A stretch of DNA of 38,243 nucleotides from DATEZO01 sp035255485. Its GTDB lineage: Bacteria > Pseudomonadota > Gammaproteobacteria > Burkholderiales > Burkholderiaceae_D. Shown here piece by piece: positions 14,776 through 23,244 of the stretch. The translations under genes were made by a program, and so were the position numbers. Position 1 is the first letter of the stretch. Each line of letters begins with the position of its first letter. Under the pieces are notes generated by a model. It was not told where the DNA came from. It saw only the letters and a list, made by a program, of their open reading frames with translations, and ran no database searches. The stretch covers positions 1 through 38,243 of the forward strand of contig DATEZO010000066.1 in NCBI GenBank assembly GCA_035255485.1. Reading direction: 5' to 3'.

Positions 14776-16142
14776 GCGTCGACACCGGCAAGCTGCGCGA
14801 CGCCGGGAACAGCCGTGCCCGGCAGCGTGGCGCGGACGCCGAACCCGGCGCCGGGGCGGGCACCGCATGAGAAGACACCGCCTAGCGCATCGACCCGTTC
14901 ATGCATGCCAATAAGGCCGCAGCCGGCCTCGAACGGCGCTTCACTGCGTTCCTTGCCATTATCCTCAATGCTCAGTTCAAGCCCGCCGTCGGCCAGGCGT
15001 CCTATGCGAATCTCGATGCGCGTCGCCTGGCCATGTTTGACGGCGTTGGTGAGACTCTCCTGCACCAGGCGGCAGACGGTAACATTGACGTTGTCGGGCA
15101 GATCGTCCAGAGAACCCGTCCGTTCGAAATCGATCCGACACCGTCCGCGTAGCGTTGTATTCCAACCCTCCACCAAACTATGGAGCGTCACCTCCAGGCC
15201 GAATTCGTCGAGACCGACCGGGCGCAAGCGATGCACGATGTCCTGTAGTACAGACATCATCCGCGCCGTCGTGCGGAGCACCGAGTCGGCGCAGGGAACG
15301 ATTGACGGCGCCTCTTCGCGGGCCACCTCCTTGGCGTAGGTGGTCTCGGCGCGGATCGAGACCAGACACTGGCCGAATTCGTCGTGCAGTTCGTGAGCCA
15401 GATGGCGCCTTTCCTCTTCGCGCACCGAGAGGAGCTTTTCACTGAGCAGGTGCTGGGCATGGCGATGTTTTTCCAGGCTTTCCGCCATGTGGTTGAACAC
15501 GCGGCTAATGCGCTCGAGTTCAATCAGCTCGAAGTGCGGCAGACGCACCGACAGGTTGCCCGCTTCGAGTCGCGCCAAAGCGGCGAGAATGGTATCGGTC
15601 GGGTGCAGCGCACGCCGCACCGGCAGGTAGACCAGCACGTTGAGGAACAGGATGCCGCCAGCAACCGCAAGGAGAATCCGTAGCTGTCGCCAAAGCTCCG
15701 CAGCGGCGCTCGCCACGTACGGCGACACCACCACTTCGCCGACGTGCCGGCCGGGTGCATCATCGAGCCCCCCGCGATAGACAGGCAGATCGTCGAGCAG
15801 GCGTTGCATCAGCGCGGCAAGCCACTTCGGCGCTCCGACCGACTCGCCGAAACACTCGTGAAGCGCCAAGCGATCCGTCAGATCGTGAAGAGTGATGCAA
15901 AACGGGCCGAAAGCACCGGCTTGCGTCAGATTATCCAGCCGGTAACCTTCCAGCGAGCGATCGAAGGGCGCCGGCCCGGCTCGCGCGTCCCGGGCGAGCA
16001 ACTTCTGCACTACCGGTCCGATCCGCACGATGTCGTCCTGGACGCGACTTTTCATTTGCAGCGCGACCCAGACGGACGAGGCCAGGAACAGTGCCACGGC
16101 AAACAACGTGATACGGGCCAACAAATTAAATGACAAATTCAT
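14772..16142 (-). CDS. Membrane sensor histidine kinase (HisKA_3, NarX/MoxY-like)
   Basis: Set from the ATG at 16142, the 456-residue protein has an inner-membrane helix at 8-28. A ~120-residue periplasmic sensor part resembling the LapD/MoxY N-terminal domain comes next. The second helix is at 155-175, followed by a HAMP linker (176-225). The dimerisation/phosphoacceptor helix contains REEERRHLAHELHDEFGQ, with H253. The ATPase domain has its N-box Asn at 366 (QESLTNAVKHG) and glycine-rich loops (EDNG, GLIGMHER). The frame continues upstream to 16511 through sequence with no family features. It forms a two-component system with the overlapping response regulator. The signal is unknown; a redox or nitrogen-oxide cue would suit the cytochrome neighbours (inference). 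Confidence 0.88.
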   Translation of the reverse strand: MNLSFNLLARITLFAVALFLASSVWVALQMKSRVQDDIVRIGPVVQKLLARDARAGPAPFDRSLEGYRLDNLTQAGAFGPFCITLHDLTDRLALHECFGESVGAPKWLAALMQRLLDDLPVYRGGLDDAPGRHVGEVVVSPYVASAAAELWRQLRILLAVAGGILFLNVLVYLPVRRALHPTDTILAALARLEAGNLSVRLPHFELIELERISRVFNHMAESLEKHRHAQHLLSEKLLSVREEERRHLAHELHDEFGQCLVSIRAETTYAKEVAREEAPSIVPCADSVLRTTARMMSVLQDIVHRLRPVGLDEFGLEVTLHSLVEGWNTTLRGRCRIDFERTGSLDDLPDNVNVTVCRLVQESLTNAVKHGQATRIEIRIGRLADGGLELSIEDNGKERSEAPFEAGCGLIGMHERVDALGGVFSCGARPGAGFGVRATLPGTAVPGVAQLAGVDA

Positions 16143-16302
16143 GATTGTTCCGAAGAGTCGACCCTGCGATCGAATTTCGCGATGCAACGCGAGGGAACGT
16201 AGCATAAATGCATTATCGCGAATACGGTAGGGCGTGGCGCGCACCGTTCCCCCTCTCATTGTCCTGTTTTTTCCGGTAATGGAAAAGAACAAGTGACGTA
16301 AA

Positions 16303-16578
16303 TCAAGATTCGGCGACAATCGCTGCCAGGGCAACAGGCTGCACCACAATGCCGATATGAGAGATTTCCGGCAGCACCTTGACGCGCAATTTCGGTTGAA
16401 TCGGTTCAAGCAGCCGCGCGTATTGATCGGCGATGAACAATTCATCGTTTGCGCCAATGAGGATCCGCGTCGGCTTGGTGATGGCGCGAACATCGCCCAG
16501 ATAGCCGTCATGAGGCCGAAAGCTCAATTGCAAACGATAGGAATACGTCGCCTTGCCCGCCGCTTCCGGGGGAGCGCG
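16303..16578 (-). pseudogene. C-terminal fragment of an alpha/beta hydrolase
   Basis: The minus-strand frame ending at 16303 reads KATYSYRLQLSFRPHDGYLG, then ITKPTRILIGANDELFIAD and VKVLPEISHIGIVVQPVALA. ILIGANDE (acid residue) and ISHIG (catalytic His) are the last two elements of an alpha/beta hydrolase triad. The nucleophile half is missing and the upstream frame becomes meaningless. It appears to be a leftover between the kinase gene and the SHP operon, with no sign of expression. Confidence 0.55.
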
Positions 16579-16624
16579 AAGGCAAATGCTGCCAAATACG
16601 CGGCAGGCACCACAGGAACAGGGG

Positions 16625-16641
16625 CTTAAGATAACCTTAAG
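16625..16641. promoter_or_regulatory. Paired CTTAAG sites upstream of the SHP operon
   Basis: Two CTTAAG palindromes (16625-16630 and 16636-16641) are exactly 11 bp apart, one helical turn, 43 bp before the ATG at 16684. They are a candidate operator for the divergently encoded response regulator. The evidence is spacing and position only. Confidence 0.35.
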
Positions 16642-16683
16642 ATTCGGGCGACATCATGCAAACTCTGAGACAAAGGAGTTGTC

Positions 16684-17106
16684 ATGCCCTCATCTTTCCT
16701 GCGCCGATCCTCGCTTCGCATCATCGCTGTCGCCTTGGGCTTGTCCAGCGCTCTTGTCGCATTTGCCGGCCAGGCGACCACGCCAGGGGAATTGCTCTCC
16801 GGCTACACCGCCCAGGCCGGCTCACCCGCTACGCCTGCCCGCGGCCAGCAATTTTTCACCACCCGCCACGGCCATGAATGGAGTTGCTCCTCATGCCATG
16901 GTGTCGTTCCCACTCAAGGCGGCAAGCATGCATCGACTGGCAAGTCCATCGGCGCCTTGGCACCAGCCTTCAATCCCGAACGTTTCACCGACGCGACCAA
17001 AAGCGAAAAATGGTTTCGCCGCAACTGCAACGATGTTGTCGGCCGCGAATGCACTGCTGCTGAGAAGGCGGATGTGCTGAGCTGGCTGCTGACGCTCAAG
17101 CCTTGA
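16684..17106 (+). CDS. SHP-like mono-haem c-type cytochrome (DUF1924)
   Basis: This 140-residue exported protein has a signal peptide ending ALVAFAG and one haem site, CSSCH at 68-72. The C-terminal segment RRNCNDVVGREC (112-123) matches the sphaeroides haem protein family: an Asn serves as a labile sixth haem ligand and a nearby cysteine pair forms a disulfide. Such proteins bind O2, NO or other small ligands when reduced and take electrons from DHC. An AAAGGAG site lies just upstream. It is the first gene of a tight operon with DHC and cytochrome b561, divergent from a two-component system. Which Asn is the ligand here (N114 or N116) is inferred. Confidence 0.85.
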   Translation: MPSSFLRRSSLRIIAVALGLSSALVAFAGQATTPGELLSGYTAQAGSPATPARGQQFFTTRHGHEWSCSSCHGVVPTQGGKHASTGKSIGALAPAFNPERFTDATKSEKWFRRNCNDVVGRECTAAEKADVLSWLLTLKP

Positions 17107-17144
17107 CCGCTCGCGCTGCATTTATTCCATATGGAGAACCAACC

Positions 17145-17633
17145 ATGCCATTTCGATTTCGCCCCCGTGCCCGACAGGTTTTTTTCGGCTTGGGCGCCGT
17201 CCTCTGCATTACCCAGTCAGTCATGGCTGACGACGGCCGCCGCGCTGCACAAGTGCCGCTATTACCCAAGTACCAGCAGGAATGTGCAGCTTGTCACGTG
17301 GCCTATCCGCCCGGCATGCTTCCAGCCGCCTCCTGGGCGCGCTTGATCAACAACCTGCCGCATCACTATGGAACGGATGCGTCACTGGATCCGGCAACGG
17401 TAAAGCAGCTTGCGGCCTGGCTCGACATCAATGCCGGCACTTACAAACGCGTTCGCGAGGAACCGCCGGAAGACCGTATTACGCGCTCGGCATGGTTCAT
17501 CCGCAAACATGACGAGGTCCCGGCTGCCACGTGGAAACGGCCGGCAGTCAAGAACGCATCCAACTGTATTGCCTGTCATGTCCGGGCCGACCGAGGAGAT
17601 TTTAATGAGCACGATGTCCGAATCCCGCGCTGA
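17145..17633 (+). CDS. Di-haem cytochrome c (DHC), partner of SHP
   Basis: The start is at the ATG at 17145, with GGAG eight bases upstream; a longer frame to 17103 overlaps the SHP stop but has no site. A signal peptide ending SVMA precedes 135 mature residues with two haem motifs, CAACH (47-51) and CIACH (141-145). This two-haem spacing and length fit the DHC family, which passes electrons from a membrane cytochrome b to SHP in the periplasm. It lies 38 bp after the SHP gene and overlaps the start of the cytochrome b gene by 29 bp, so the three are co-expressed. Confidence 0.85.
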   Translation: MPFRFRPRARQVFFGLGAVLCITQSVMADDGRRAAQVPLLPKYQQECAACHVAYPPGMLPAASWARLINNLPHHYGTDASLDPATVKQLAAWLDINAGTYKRVREEPPEDRITRSAWFIRKHDEVPAATWKRPAVKNASNCIACHVRADRGDFNEHDVRIPR

Positions 17634-18339
17634 AACACGCGAGCATCGACCAGAGAGCCGCCGAATTCTCGTGTGGGATGCTCCGGTTCGTGTCTTTCAC
17701 TGGCTGATGGTGTTCAGCTTCGCTGGCGCGTATCTGACCGCCGAAAGCGAACGCTGGCGGCTGCTGCATGTGACGCTGGGCTATACCATGGCGGGCCTGG
17801 TCGGCTTTCGTATTCTCTGGGGCCTGATAGGTCCCCGTTATGCACGTTTTTCTTCCTTCGTGCGCGGCCCCAAGGCGATAGCACGCTATCTCGGCACGTT
17901 GCTGCGCAATCAGCCTGAGCACCATACCGGCCATAATCCGGCCGGCGCACTCGCCATCGTGATGCTGCTGGGGCTGACGCTAGCCGTCGCCGCCTCGGGC
18001 TGGGGCGCCTATAACGACATGGCAGGCGAATGGCTGGAAGAAGCGCATGAGGCGGCGGCAAACGTGATGCTGATCATCGTCGGCATCCACATCGCCGGCG
18101 TGATAGTGAGCAGTTGGCTGCATCACGAGAACCTGGTGGGTGCGATGATCAGTGGACGCAAGCCCGGCTCACCGGAAGAAGGCATTCGTTACGCCTGGCG
18201 CAGCGTGGCCGTGCTGATGCTGGTGGCGGTACTGGGCTTCTGGTGGCTGCAGTGGCAAAGCGCACCGTCAGACGGTAACGTCACCAGCCGACCCGGCATA
18301 TCAACACAGGCATACGCCCATGATCAGGATGACGATTGA
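17605..18339 (+). CDS. Cytochrome b561-type membrane subunit
   Basis: The ATG at 17605 has AGGAGA upstream and lies inside the end of the DHC gene. The 244-residue protein begins with a polar stretch, then RRILVWDAPVRVFHWLMVFS, the hallmark of Ni/Fe-hydrogenase/b561-type cytochromes. Four transmembrane helices carry haem-ligand candidates: His in FHW, LLHVTLGY, EEAHEAAANV and IVGIHIAGV. A fifth hydrophobic segment (VAVLMLVAVLGFWWLQW) is near the end. It probably oxidises quinol and reduces DHC. The short Asp-rich tail (HDQDDD) is not usual. This is the last gene of the operon. Confidence 0.87.
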   Translation: MSTMSESRAETREHRPESRRILVWDAPVRVFHWLMVFSFAGAYLTAESERWRLLHVTLGYTMAGLVGFRILWGLIGPRYARFSSFVRGPKAIARYLGTLLRNQPEHHTGHNPAGALAIVMLLGLTLAVAASGWGAYNDMAGEWLEEAHEAAANVMLIIVGIHIAGVIVSSWLHHENLVGAMISGRKPGSPEEGIRYAWRSVAVLMLVAVLGFWWLQWQSAPSDGNVTSRPGISTQAYAHDQDDD

Positions 18340-18380
18340 TTCATTCGCGCCATATGCATGTCAATTGCTGCAGGTTGGTT

Positions 18381-18403
18381 TCCGGGCAACGGCCTAGCCC
18401 GGA
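18381..18403 (+). terminator. Weak terminator-like hairpin behind the cytochrome operon
   Basis: TCCGGGC (18381-18387) and GCCCGGA (18397-18403) form a perfect 7-bp stem with a nine-base loop, 41 bp after the stop. Only TATTT follows, so termination strength is uncertain. Confidence 0.4.
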
Positions 18404-18465
18404 TATTTCATGAGTCAGGCCGGCGATTCCGTGCCGAGGAAGCGAAAGCCGGGTTCGGTTCAGAA

Positions 18466-18499
18466 AAAACCGCGCAGAGAGTCACGCGCAGCGGCCAAC
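18466..18499 (-). terminator. Candidate terminator of the gab/pot gene cluster
   Basis: On the minus strand, about 45 bp past the gabD stop, a GC-rich interrupted stem (CCGC...GCGCG with GCGCGG) is followed by six T residues. The T-run is convincing; the stem is imperfect. Confidence 0.4.
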
Positions 18500-18543
18500 A
18501 GGGCCTTTAGCGTCATCCTGCCCAGGCAAACACTGCCGCCGCC

Positions 18544-19998
18544 TCAAATCCCGCCCATGCACAAATACTTGATGACCAGGTAATCGTCCATTCCGTATTT
18601 CGATCCCTCGCGCCCGAGACCCGATTGCTTGACGCCGCCGAATGGTGCGATCTCGTTCGAGATCAGGCCGGTATTGATGCCGACCATGCCGCTTTCCAGT
18701 CCTTCGGCGACACGCCAGATGCGGCCGATATCGCGCGAATAGAAGTAGCTGGCCAGGCCGAATTCGGTATCGTTGGCGGCGGCAATCGCTTCCTCGTCCG
18801 TCTTGAAACGAAATAGCGGCGCCAGAGGCCCGAAGGTTTCTTCCTTCGCCACGCGCATGGCCGGCGTCACGTTGACGATCACGGTCGGCTCGAAGAAGGT
18901 GTGGCCCAACGCATGGCGCTTGCCGCCGGTCAGCACCCGGCCGCCCTTGTCGACGGCGTCGGCCACATGCTGCTCCACTTTGGCAATCGCATCGGCATCG
19001 ATCAGCGGGCCTTGCGTGACGCCCGGTTCGGCGCCGTTGCCGACCTTCAGCTTTTTCACGGCGGCGACCAGCTTGTCGGCGAAGGCATCGTACACGCCAT
19101 CCTGCACATAGAGGCGGTTGGCGCACACGCAGGTTTGGCCGGCATTGCGGTATTTCGAGACGATTGCGCCTTCCACCGCCGCATCCAGATCCGCATCGTC
19201 GAACACGATGAACGGCGCGTTGCCGCCCAGTTCCAGCGACAGCTTCTTCACCGTCGATGCGCTCTGCTGCATCAACAGGCGCCCGACTTCGGTCGAGCCG
19301 GTAAAGGAGAGCTTGCGCACGGTGGGATTCGAGGTCATCTCGCCGCCGATGGCGCGCGCATCGCCGGTAATCACGCTGAAAACGCCGGCCGGCACACCGG
19401 CGCGCTCGGCCAGCACCGCCAGCGCCAGCGCCGAATACGGCGTGGCTTCGGCCGGCTTGACCACCATCGGGCAGCCGGCAGCCAGCGCCGGGCCGACCTT
19501 GCGCGTGATCATCGCCGCCGGAAAGTTCCACGGCGTGATCGCCGCGCACACACCGATCGGCTCTTTCACCACCACCAGCCGGCGATCCGGCCAGGGCGAG
19601 GCCAGCGTATCGCCGCTGACACGCTTGGCTTCCTCGGCGAACCATTCGATGAACGAGGCGGCATAGGCGATTTCGCCCTTGGCTTCAGCCAGCGGCTTGC
19701 CCTGCTCGGTTGTCATGATCAGGGCCAGGTCGTCGGCATTGGCGAGCATCAAGTCGTTCCACTTGCGCAATACCGCGCTACGCTCCTTCGCGGTCTTGGC
19801 GCGCCAGCCGCGCCATGCCTCGTTGGCAGCGACGATCGCGCGCCGCGCCTCGGCCGCGCCCATGTTCGGCACGCTGCCGATCACTTCGCCGGTGGCGGGA
19901 TTAGTGACAGGGAAGGTCTCGCCATTGTCGGCGTTGCACCATTGGCCATTGAGATAGGCTTGCTGCCTGAGCAGCGAGGGGTCTTTCAATTGGAACAT
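18544..19998 (-). CDS. gabD: Succinate-semialdehyde dehydrogenase
   Basis: Oxidises succinate semialdehyde to succinate, the last step of GABA breakdown. With the start at the ATG at 19998 (GGAG nine bases upstream) the protein has 484 residues, the normal GabD size. Aldehyde dehydrogenase landmarks are present: PWNFPAAMITRKVGPALAAG for NAD(P) binding, catalytic Glu256 in LELGGNAP and catalytic Cys290 in NAGQTCVCANR. The second Cys two residues on (C292) is typical of GabD. It is the last gene of the cluster that includes gabT and a Pot-type importer on the same strand. Confidence 0.93.
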   Translation of the reverse strand: MFQLKDPSLLRQQAYLNGQWCNADNGETFPVTNPATGEVIGSVPNMGAAEARRAIVAANEAWRGWRAKTAKERSAVLRKWNDLMLANADDLALIMTTEQGKPLAEAKGEIAYAASFIEWFAEEAKRVSGDTLASPWPDRRLVVVKEPIGVCAAITPWNFPAAMITRKVGPALAAGCPMVVKPAEATPYSALALAVLAERAGVPAGVFSVITGDARAIGGEMTSNPTVRKLSFTGSTEVGRLLMQQSASTVKKLSLELGGNAPFIVFDDADLDAAVEGAIVSKYRNAGQTCVCANRLYVQDGVYDAFADKLVAAVKKLKVGNGAEPGVTQGPLIDADAIAKVEQHVADAVDKGGRVLTGGKRHALGHTFFEPTVIVNVTPAMRVAKEETFGPLAPLFRFKTDEEAIAAANDTEFGLASYFYSRDIGRIWRVAEGLESGMVGINTGLISNEIAPFGGVKQSGLGREGSKYGMDDYLVIKYLCMGGI

Positions 19999-20055
19999 GA
20001 GAATACTCCGATGAGTTGACTTGCCGGTCAAAGAACCATTGCAAGTAGTTACGAG

Positions 20056-20916
20056 TTAAGCACCGGTTTCGAATGCGGCGAAGAAATTGCACAATTCGCC
20101 ATCCGGAATCTGCTGCTCGGAAAAACTGAAGCTGCCGCGCTCCCGCATCTCTTGCGCCGCGCCGCGGATCAGCGCAAATGCGGCACGTGCCAGGCTGCCG
20201 CCGATGCTGATCCGCTTCACACCAATTGCCTTCAGGTCCGCAACGTTAAACGATGTGCCGGATAGACCCATCACGACAGTAAGCGGTCCATCTATCTCGC
20301 GCACGAGCGCCGCAATCGTCGCGAGATCCTTAACCCCGGGTACAAACAGGCAATCGGCTCCCGCTTCGCGATACAGATTGGAACGATGTACCGCTTTTGC
20401 GAATGCGTCCGGCAGAGCGGCCAGATAGCAATCGGTACGGGCGGTCACCGTAAACGGTATTTCGGTGGAATCGGCCGCCTCACGCGCTGCCCGGATGCGC
20501 TCGACCGCCAAGCGCTCATCAAACAACGGGACATTCGCATTGCCTGTGTAGTCCTCAATGTTTCCGCCTACAATGCCCGCCTGGATAGATAGCCGAATGG
20601 TCTCGGCGACATCCTCGGGAGCGTTGCCGTACCCCGCCTCTAGATCCGCATTTACCGGCGTATTCACCGCTGTGGCAATGCGATGAATACAATCCATCAT
20701 CTGCATACGGCTTACACGCCCTGCATAGTCCGGCAATCCGAGCGAAAATGCGATTCCGGCGCTGGTTGTTGCTATAGCGGTAAAACCAGCCGAGGAAAGC
20801 ATGCGTGCGCTACCAGCATCCCATGCATTTGGCATCACAAAAATATCCGCATTCGAGTGCAGATTGCGAAATAGGTTGCCCTTCTTGCGCTGTGCCAGAT
20901 TCCCTTCGGCATCCAT
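20056..20916 (-). CDS. Isocitrate lyase / PEP mutase family protein
   Basis: The start is set at MDAEGN (20916), with a GAGAG site. The longer frame would overlap the permease gene. The ~286-residue TIM-barrel protein contains FVMPNAWDAGSARMLSSAGF, TTSAGIAFSLG, NADLEAGYG, GIVGGNIEDYT and VTARTDCYL, the metal-binding and substrate loops of the PEP mutase branch. The lyase motif KKCGH is absent, so it is not a true isocitrate lyase. Oxaloacetate or other 2-oxo-acid cleavage or decarboxylation are possible activities. It lies 20 bp after the permease gene and 57 bp before gabD, so a catabolic role in this pathway is likely but unidentified. Confidence 0.8.
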   Translation of the reverse strand: MDAEGNLAQRKKGNLFRNLHSNADIFVMPNAWDAGSARMLSSAGFTAIATTSAGIAFSLGLPDYAGRVSRMQMMDCIHRIATAVNTPVNADLEAGYGNAPEDVAETIRLSIQAGIVGGNIEDYTGNANVPLFDERLAVERIRAAREAADSTEIPFTVTARTDCYLAALPDAFAKAVHRSNLYREAGADCLFVPGVKDLATIAALVREIDGPLTVVMGLSGTSFNVADLKAIGVKRISIGGSLARAAFALIRGAAQEMRERGSFSFSEQQIPDGELCNFFAAFETGA

Positions 20917-20936
20917 GCTTTCTCTCGAGTAGTTGC

Positions 20937-21773
20937 TTAGAATTTGGCCGCTGCCTTGTTGCGCCCGCGCAGCCATTCCAGCGCGAGCAACAGGCCGGTG
21001 GAAAACACGATCAGAATCGTCGCCAGCGCCGCGATTGTCGGGCTGATGTTTTCGCGGATGCCGGCAAACATCTGGCGCGGCAGCGTCGATTGGCCGGGGC
21101 CGGCGACAAATAGCGTGATCACTACTTCATCAAAGGAAGTAGCGAATGCAAAGAGCGCGCCCGAAATCAGGCCCGGCGCGATCACCGGCAGCGTGATCTT
21201 GAAAAACGTGCGGAGCGGGCCCGCGCCCAGGCTCAGGCTGGCGCGCACCAGATTGTGGTTGAATCCCTGCAAGGTCGCGGACACGGTGGTCACCACGAAC
21301 GGCGCGCCTAGCGCCGCATGCGCCAGAATCAGACCGGTATAGGTTTCCGACAAGCCGATTTGTGCAAAGAAGAAATACACGCCGACACCGACCACCACCA
21401 CCGGCACCACCATCGGCGAAATCAGCACCGCCATCACCATGCCCTTGCCGCGGAAATCGGCCTTGTTCAAGCCGACCGCCGCCAGCGTGCCGAGCACGGT
21501 CGCAATGATGGTGGCGGCGGGCGCGACGATGAAACTATTTTGTGCGGCGCGCATCCACTCGTCGGATTCGAACAGGTTCTGGTACCAGCGCAGCGACACG
21601 CCGGGCATCGGATACGACAGAAAGGAGCTGTCGGAAAACGACAGCGGCACGATCACCAGGATCGGCACGATCAAAAAGAACAGCGTCAGCCCGTTCAGGC
21701 CGCGCAGCGTGAAAAACCAGAGACGCTCGATGAACGACTGGTACGGCGCGAATGTCGGCAGTTTCGTCTTCAT
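20937..21773 (-). CDS. ABC transporter permease, PotC-like
   Basis: This 278-residue inner-membrane protein has about six transmembrane helices and the permease (EAA) loop LVRASLSLGAGPLRTFFKIT, the ATPase contact. The helix content and N-terminus (LTLFFLIVPILVIVPLSFSD) are those of the PotC subunit of spermidine/putrescine importers. It starts three bases after the PotB-like stop, with GGGGT as site, so the two permeases are translated together and should form a heterodimer. The substrate cannot be read from the sequence; the gab genes suggest GABA, putrescine or a related amine. Confidence 0.88.
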   Translation of the reverse strand: MKTKLPTFAPYQSFIERLWFFTLRGLNGLTLFFLIVPILVIVPLSFSDSSFLSYPMPGVSLRWYQNLFESDEWMRAAQNSFIVAPAATIIATVLGTLAAVGLNKADFRGKGMVMAVLISPMVVPVVVVGVGVYFFFAQIGLSETYTGLILAHAALGAPFVVTTVSATLQGFNHNLVRASLSLGAGPLRTFFKITLPVIAPGLISGALFAFATSFDEVVITLFVAGPGQSTLPRQMFAGIRENISPTIAALATILIVFSTGLLLALEWLRGRNKAAAKF

Positions 21774-21776
21774 TGC

Positions 21777-23060
21777 TTACCCCATGCTCACATCGATTTT
21801 GGCGAAGCGCCGATACACGCCATACAGCACCAGCGTCGCGGCAAACAGCAGCGCACCCAGCGCACAGGCCATGCCCCAGTTGATCGTCACATTGATGAAG
21901 TACGCCACGTAATAGCTGACCATCTGCTCGTTGGTGCCGCCCAGGAGCGCCGGCGTGATGTAGTAGCCAAGTGCGAGTATGAACACCAGCAGCGCGCCGG
22001 CACCGACCCCCGGATAGGTCTGCGGCACATACACGCGCCAGAACGCGGCGAACGGATGGCTGCCGAGCGATACGGCGGCGCGCAGATAGGTCGGCGGAAT
22101 CGACTTCATCACGCTGTACAGCGGCAGGATCATGAACGGCAGCAGGATATGCGTCATCGAGATATAGGTGCCGGTGCGGTTGAAGATCAGCTCCAGTGGC
22201 GCTTGCGTGATGTGCAGCGTCATCAGCGTCTTGTTGACCAGCCCCTCGGATTGCAGGAGCACCATCCAGGCGGCCACGCGCACCAGGATCGAGGTCCAGA
22301 ACGGGATCAGGACCAGGATCATGAACAGGTTGGCGCGCCGCTCCGACATGGTGGACAGCCAGTACGCGAGCGGGTAGCCGAGCAACAGGCTGCATAGCGT
22401 CACGCCCAGGCTGATCATGAACGTACGGCCGAAGATATGGCGGTAGGCGGATTGTTCCTCGTCGGCCTGCACGATCGATCCCTTGCTGTCTTGCTTCAGA
22501 TCCATCGCCGCCAGCAGGTAATACGGCGAATAGCGCGAGGCGTTCTTTGCGATCACTTGCCAGTAGTCGGTTTGCCCCCAATGCTCGTCGATCTCGACCA
22601 GCGCGCGCTTGATGTCGGCGGCTTCCATCGGTTTGCCATCGGTGCTTTGCGGCGGCATTGCGCGGGCGGTTTTCATGACCACCGAGCGGGCGCCGGGGAT
22701 TTCGGTATTGATGCGACGCGCCAACGCGCCGACAGTACCCTGCTCTTTTGCCGCGGCCAGATCGGCCGCCAGCGCTGCATAGACGGCATTGGGCGGCACA
22801 TCCTTGCGATCCCATTGCGCCAGCGCGGTCACCGTGTGCGGCAATGCGGTTGCCACTTCCGGGTTTTCAATCGCGCGCTTCAACAGGAGCGCGATCGGCA
22901 CGACAAACGTGATGAGCAGGAACAGCATCAACGGCGCGATCAATCCGATCGCCGTCACGCGCTTGCGCAGTTGCGCCCGATGCAGTTCGCGCTTCAACTG
23001 CGCCTTGGAAGGCTCGGCGGACAGCAGGTCGATTCCAGTGGCGAGGGTCGAAGAATTCAT
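21777..23060 (-). CDS. ABC transporter permease, PotB-like, with large soluble insert
   Basis: Taken from the ATG at 23060, the protein has 427 residues, about 140 more than a standard PotB. The extra length lies between the first helix (about 35-62) and the second (about 211-235). It is a hydrophilic, presumably periplasmic domain (WDRKDVPPNAVYAALAADL, KRALVEIDEHWGQTDYW). The rest is a normal six-helix permease, with the ATPase loop RAAVSLGSHPFAAFWRVYVP. A TTG start ten codons upstream is possible; neither has a good ribosome site. The insert may help dock the binding protein (inference). Confidence 0.87.
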   Translation of the reverse strand: MNSSTLATGIDLLSAEPSKAQLKRELHRAQLRKRVTAIGLIAPLMLFLLITFVVPIALLLKRAIENPEVATALPHTVTALAQWDRKDVPPNAVYAALAADLAAAKEQGTVGALARRINTEIPGARSVVMKTARAMPPQSTDGKPMEAADIKRALVEIDEHWGQTDYWQVIAKNASRYSPYYLLAAMDLKQDSKGSIVQADEEQSAYRHIFGRTFMISLGVTLCSLLLGYPLAYWLSTMSERRANLFMILVLIPFWTSILVRVAAWMVLLQSEGLVNKTLMTLHITQAPLELIFNRTGTYISMTHILLPFMILPLYSVMKSIPPTYLRAAVSLGSHPFAAFWRVYVPQTYPGVGAGALLVFILALGYYITPALLGGTNEQMVSYYVAYFINVTINWGMACALGALLFAATLVLYGVYRRFAKIDVSMG

Positions 23061-23177
23061 GTCGATATCGAGGTATCCAGGAATTTGCAAAACGATGCCG
23101 TCCGCGAGAACGGCATCAAAGCCCGCCGGACCAAGAAGGAGCGACTCATCCGGCGGGAGGAGGCAGCTTTGCGTTCA

Positions 23178-23201
23178 TCATTCCCGCCTGCGCGGGAATG
23201 A
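23178..23201. repeat. REP-like hairpin, copy 2, between binding protein and permease genes
   Basis: TCATTCCCGC and GCGGGAATGA form a perfect 10-bp stem with a four-base loop. The core matches the palindrome at 265-295. It sits in the 184-bp gap after the PotD-like gene. Such hairpins often protect the upstream binding-protein mRNA and lower permease expression, as in malE-malF; that role is inferred here. Confidence 0.65.
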
Positions 23202-23244
23202 CAGGGGAGTGGAGACGGACATCGCATGCCCGTCCCGCACTACA

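Noticed and set aside
20056..20916. True isocitrate lyase (glyoxylate shunt)
   Set aside because: The KKCGH catalytic motif is absent and the protein is far shorter than AceA. It belongs to the PEP-mutase branch.
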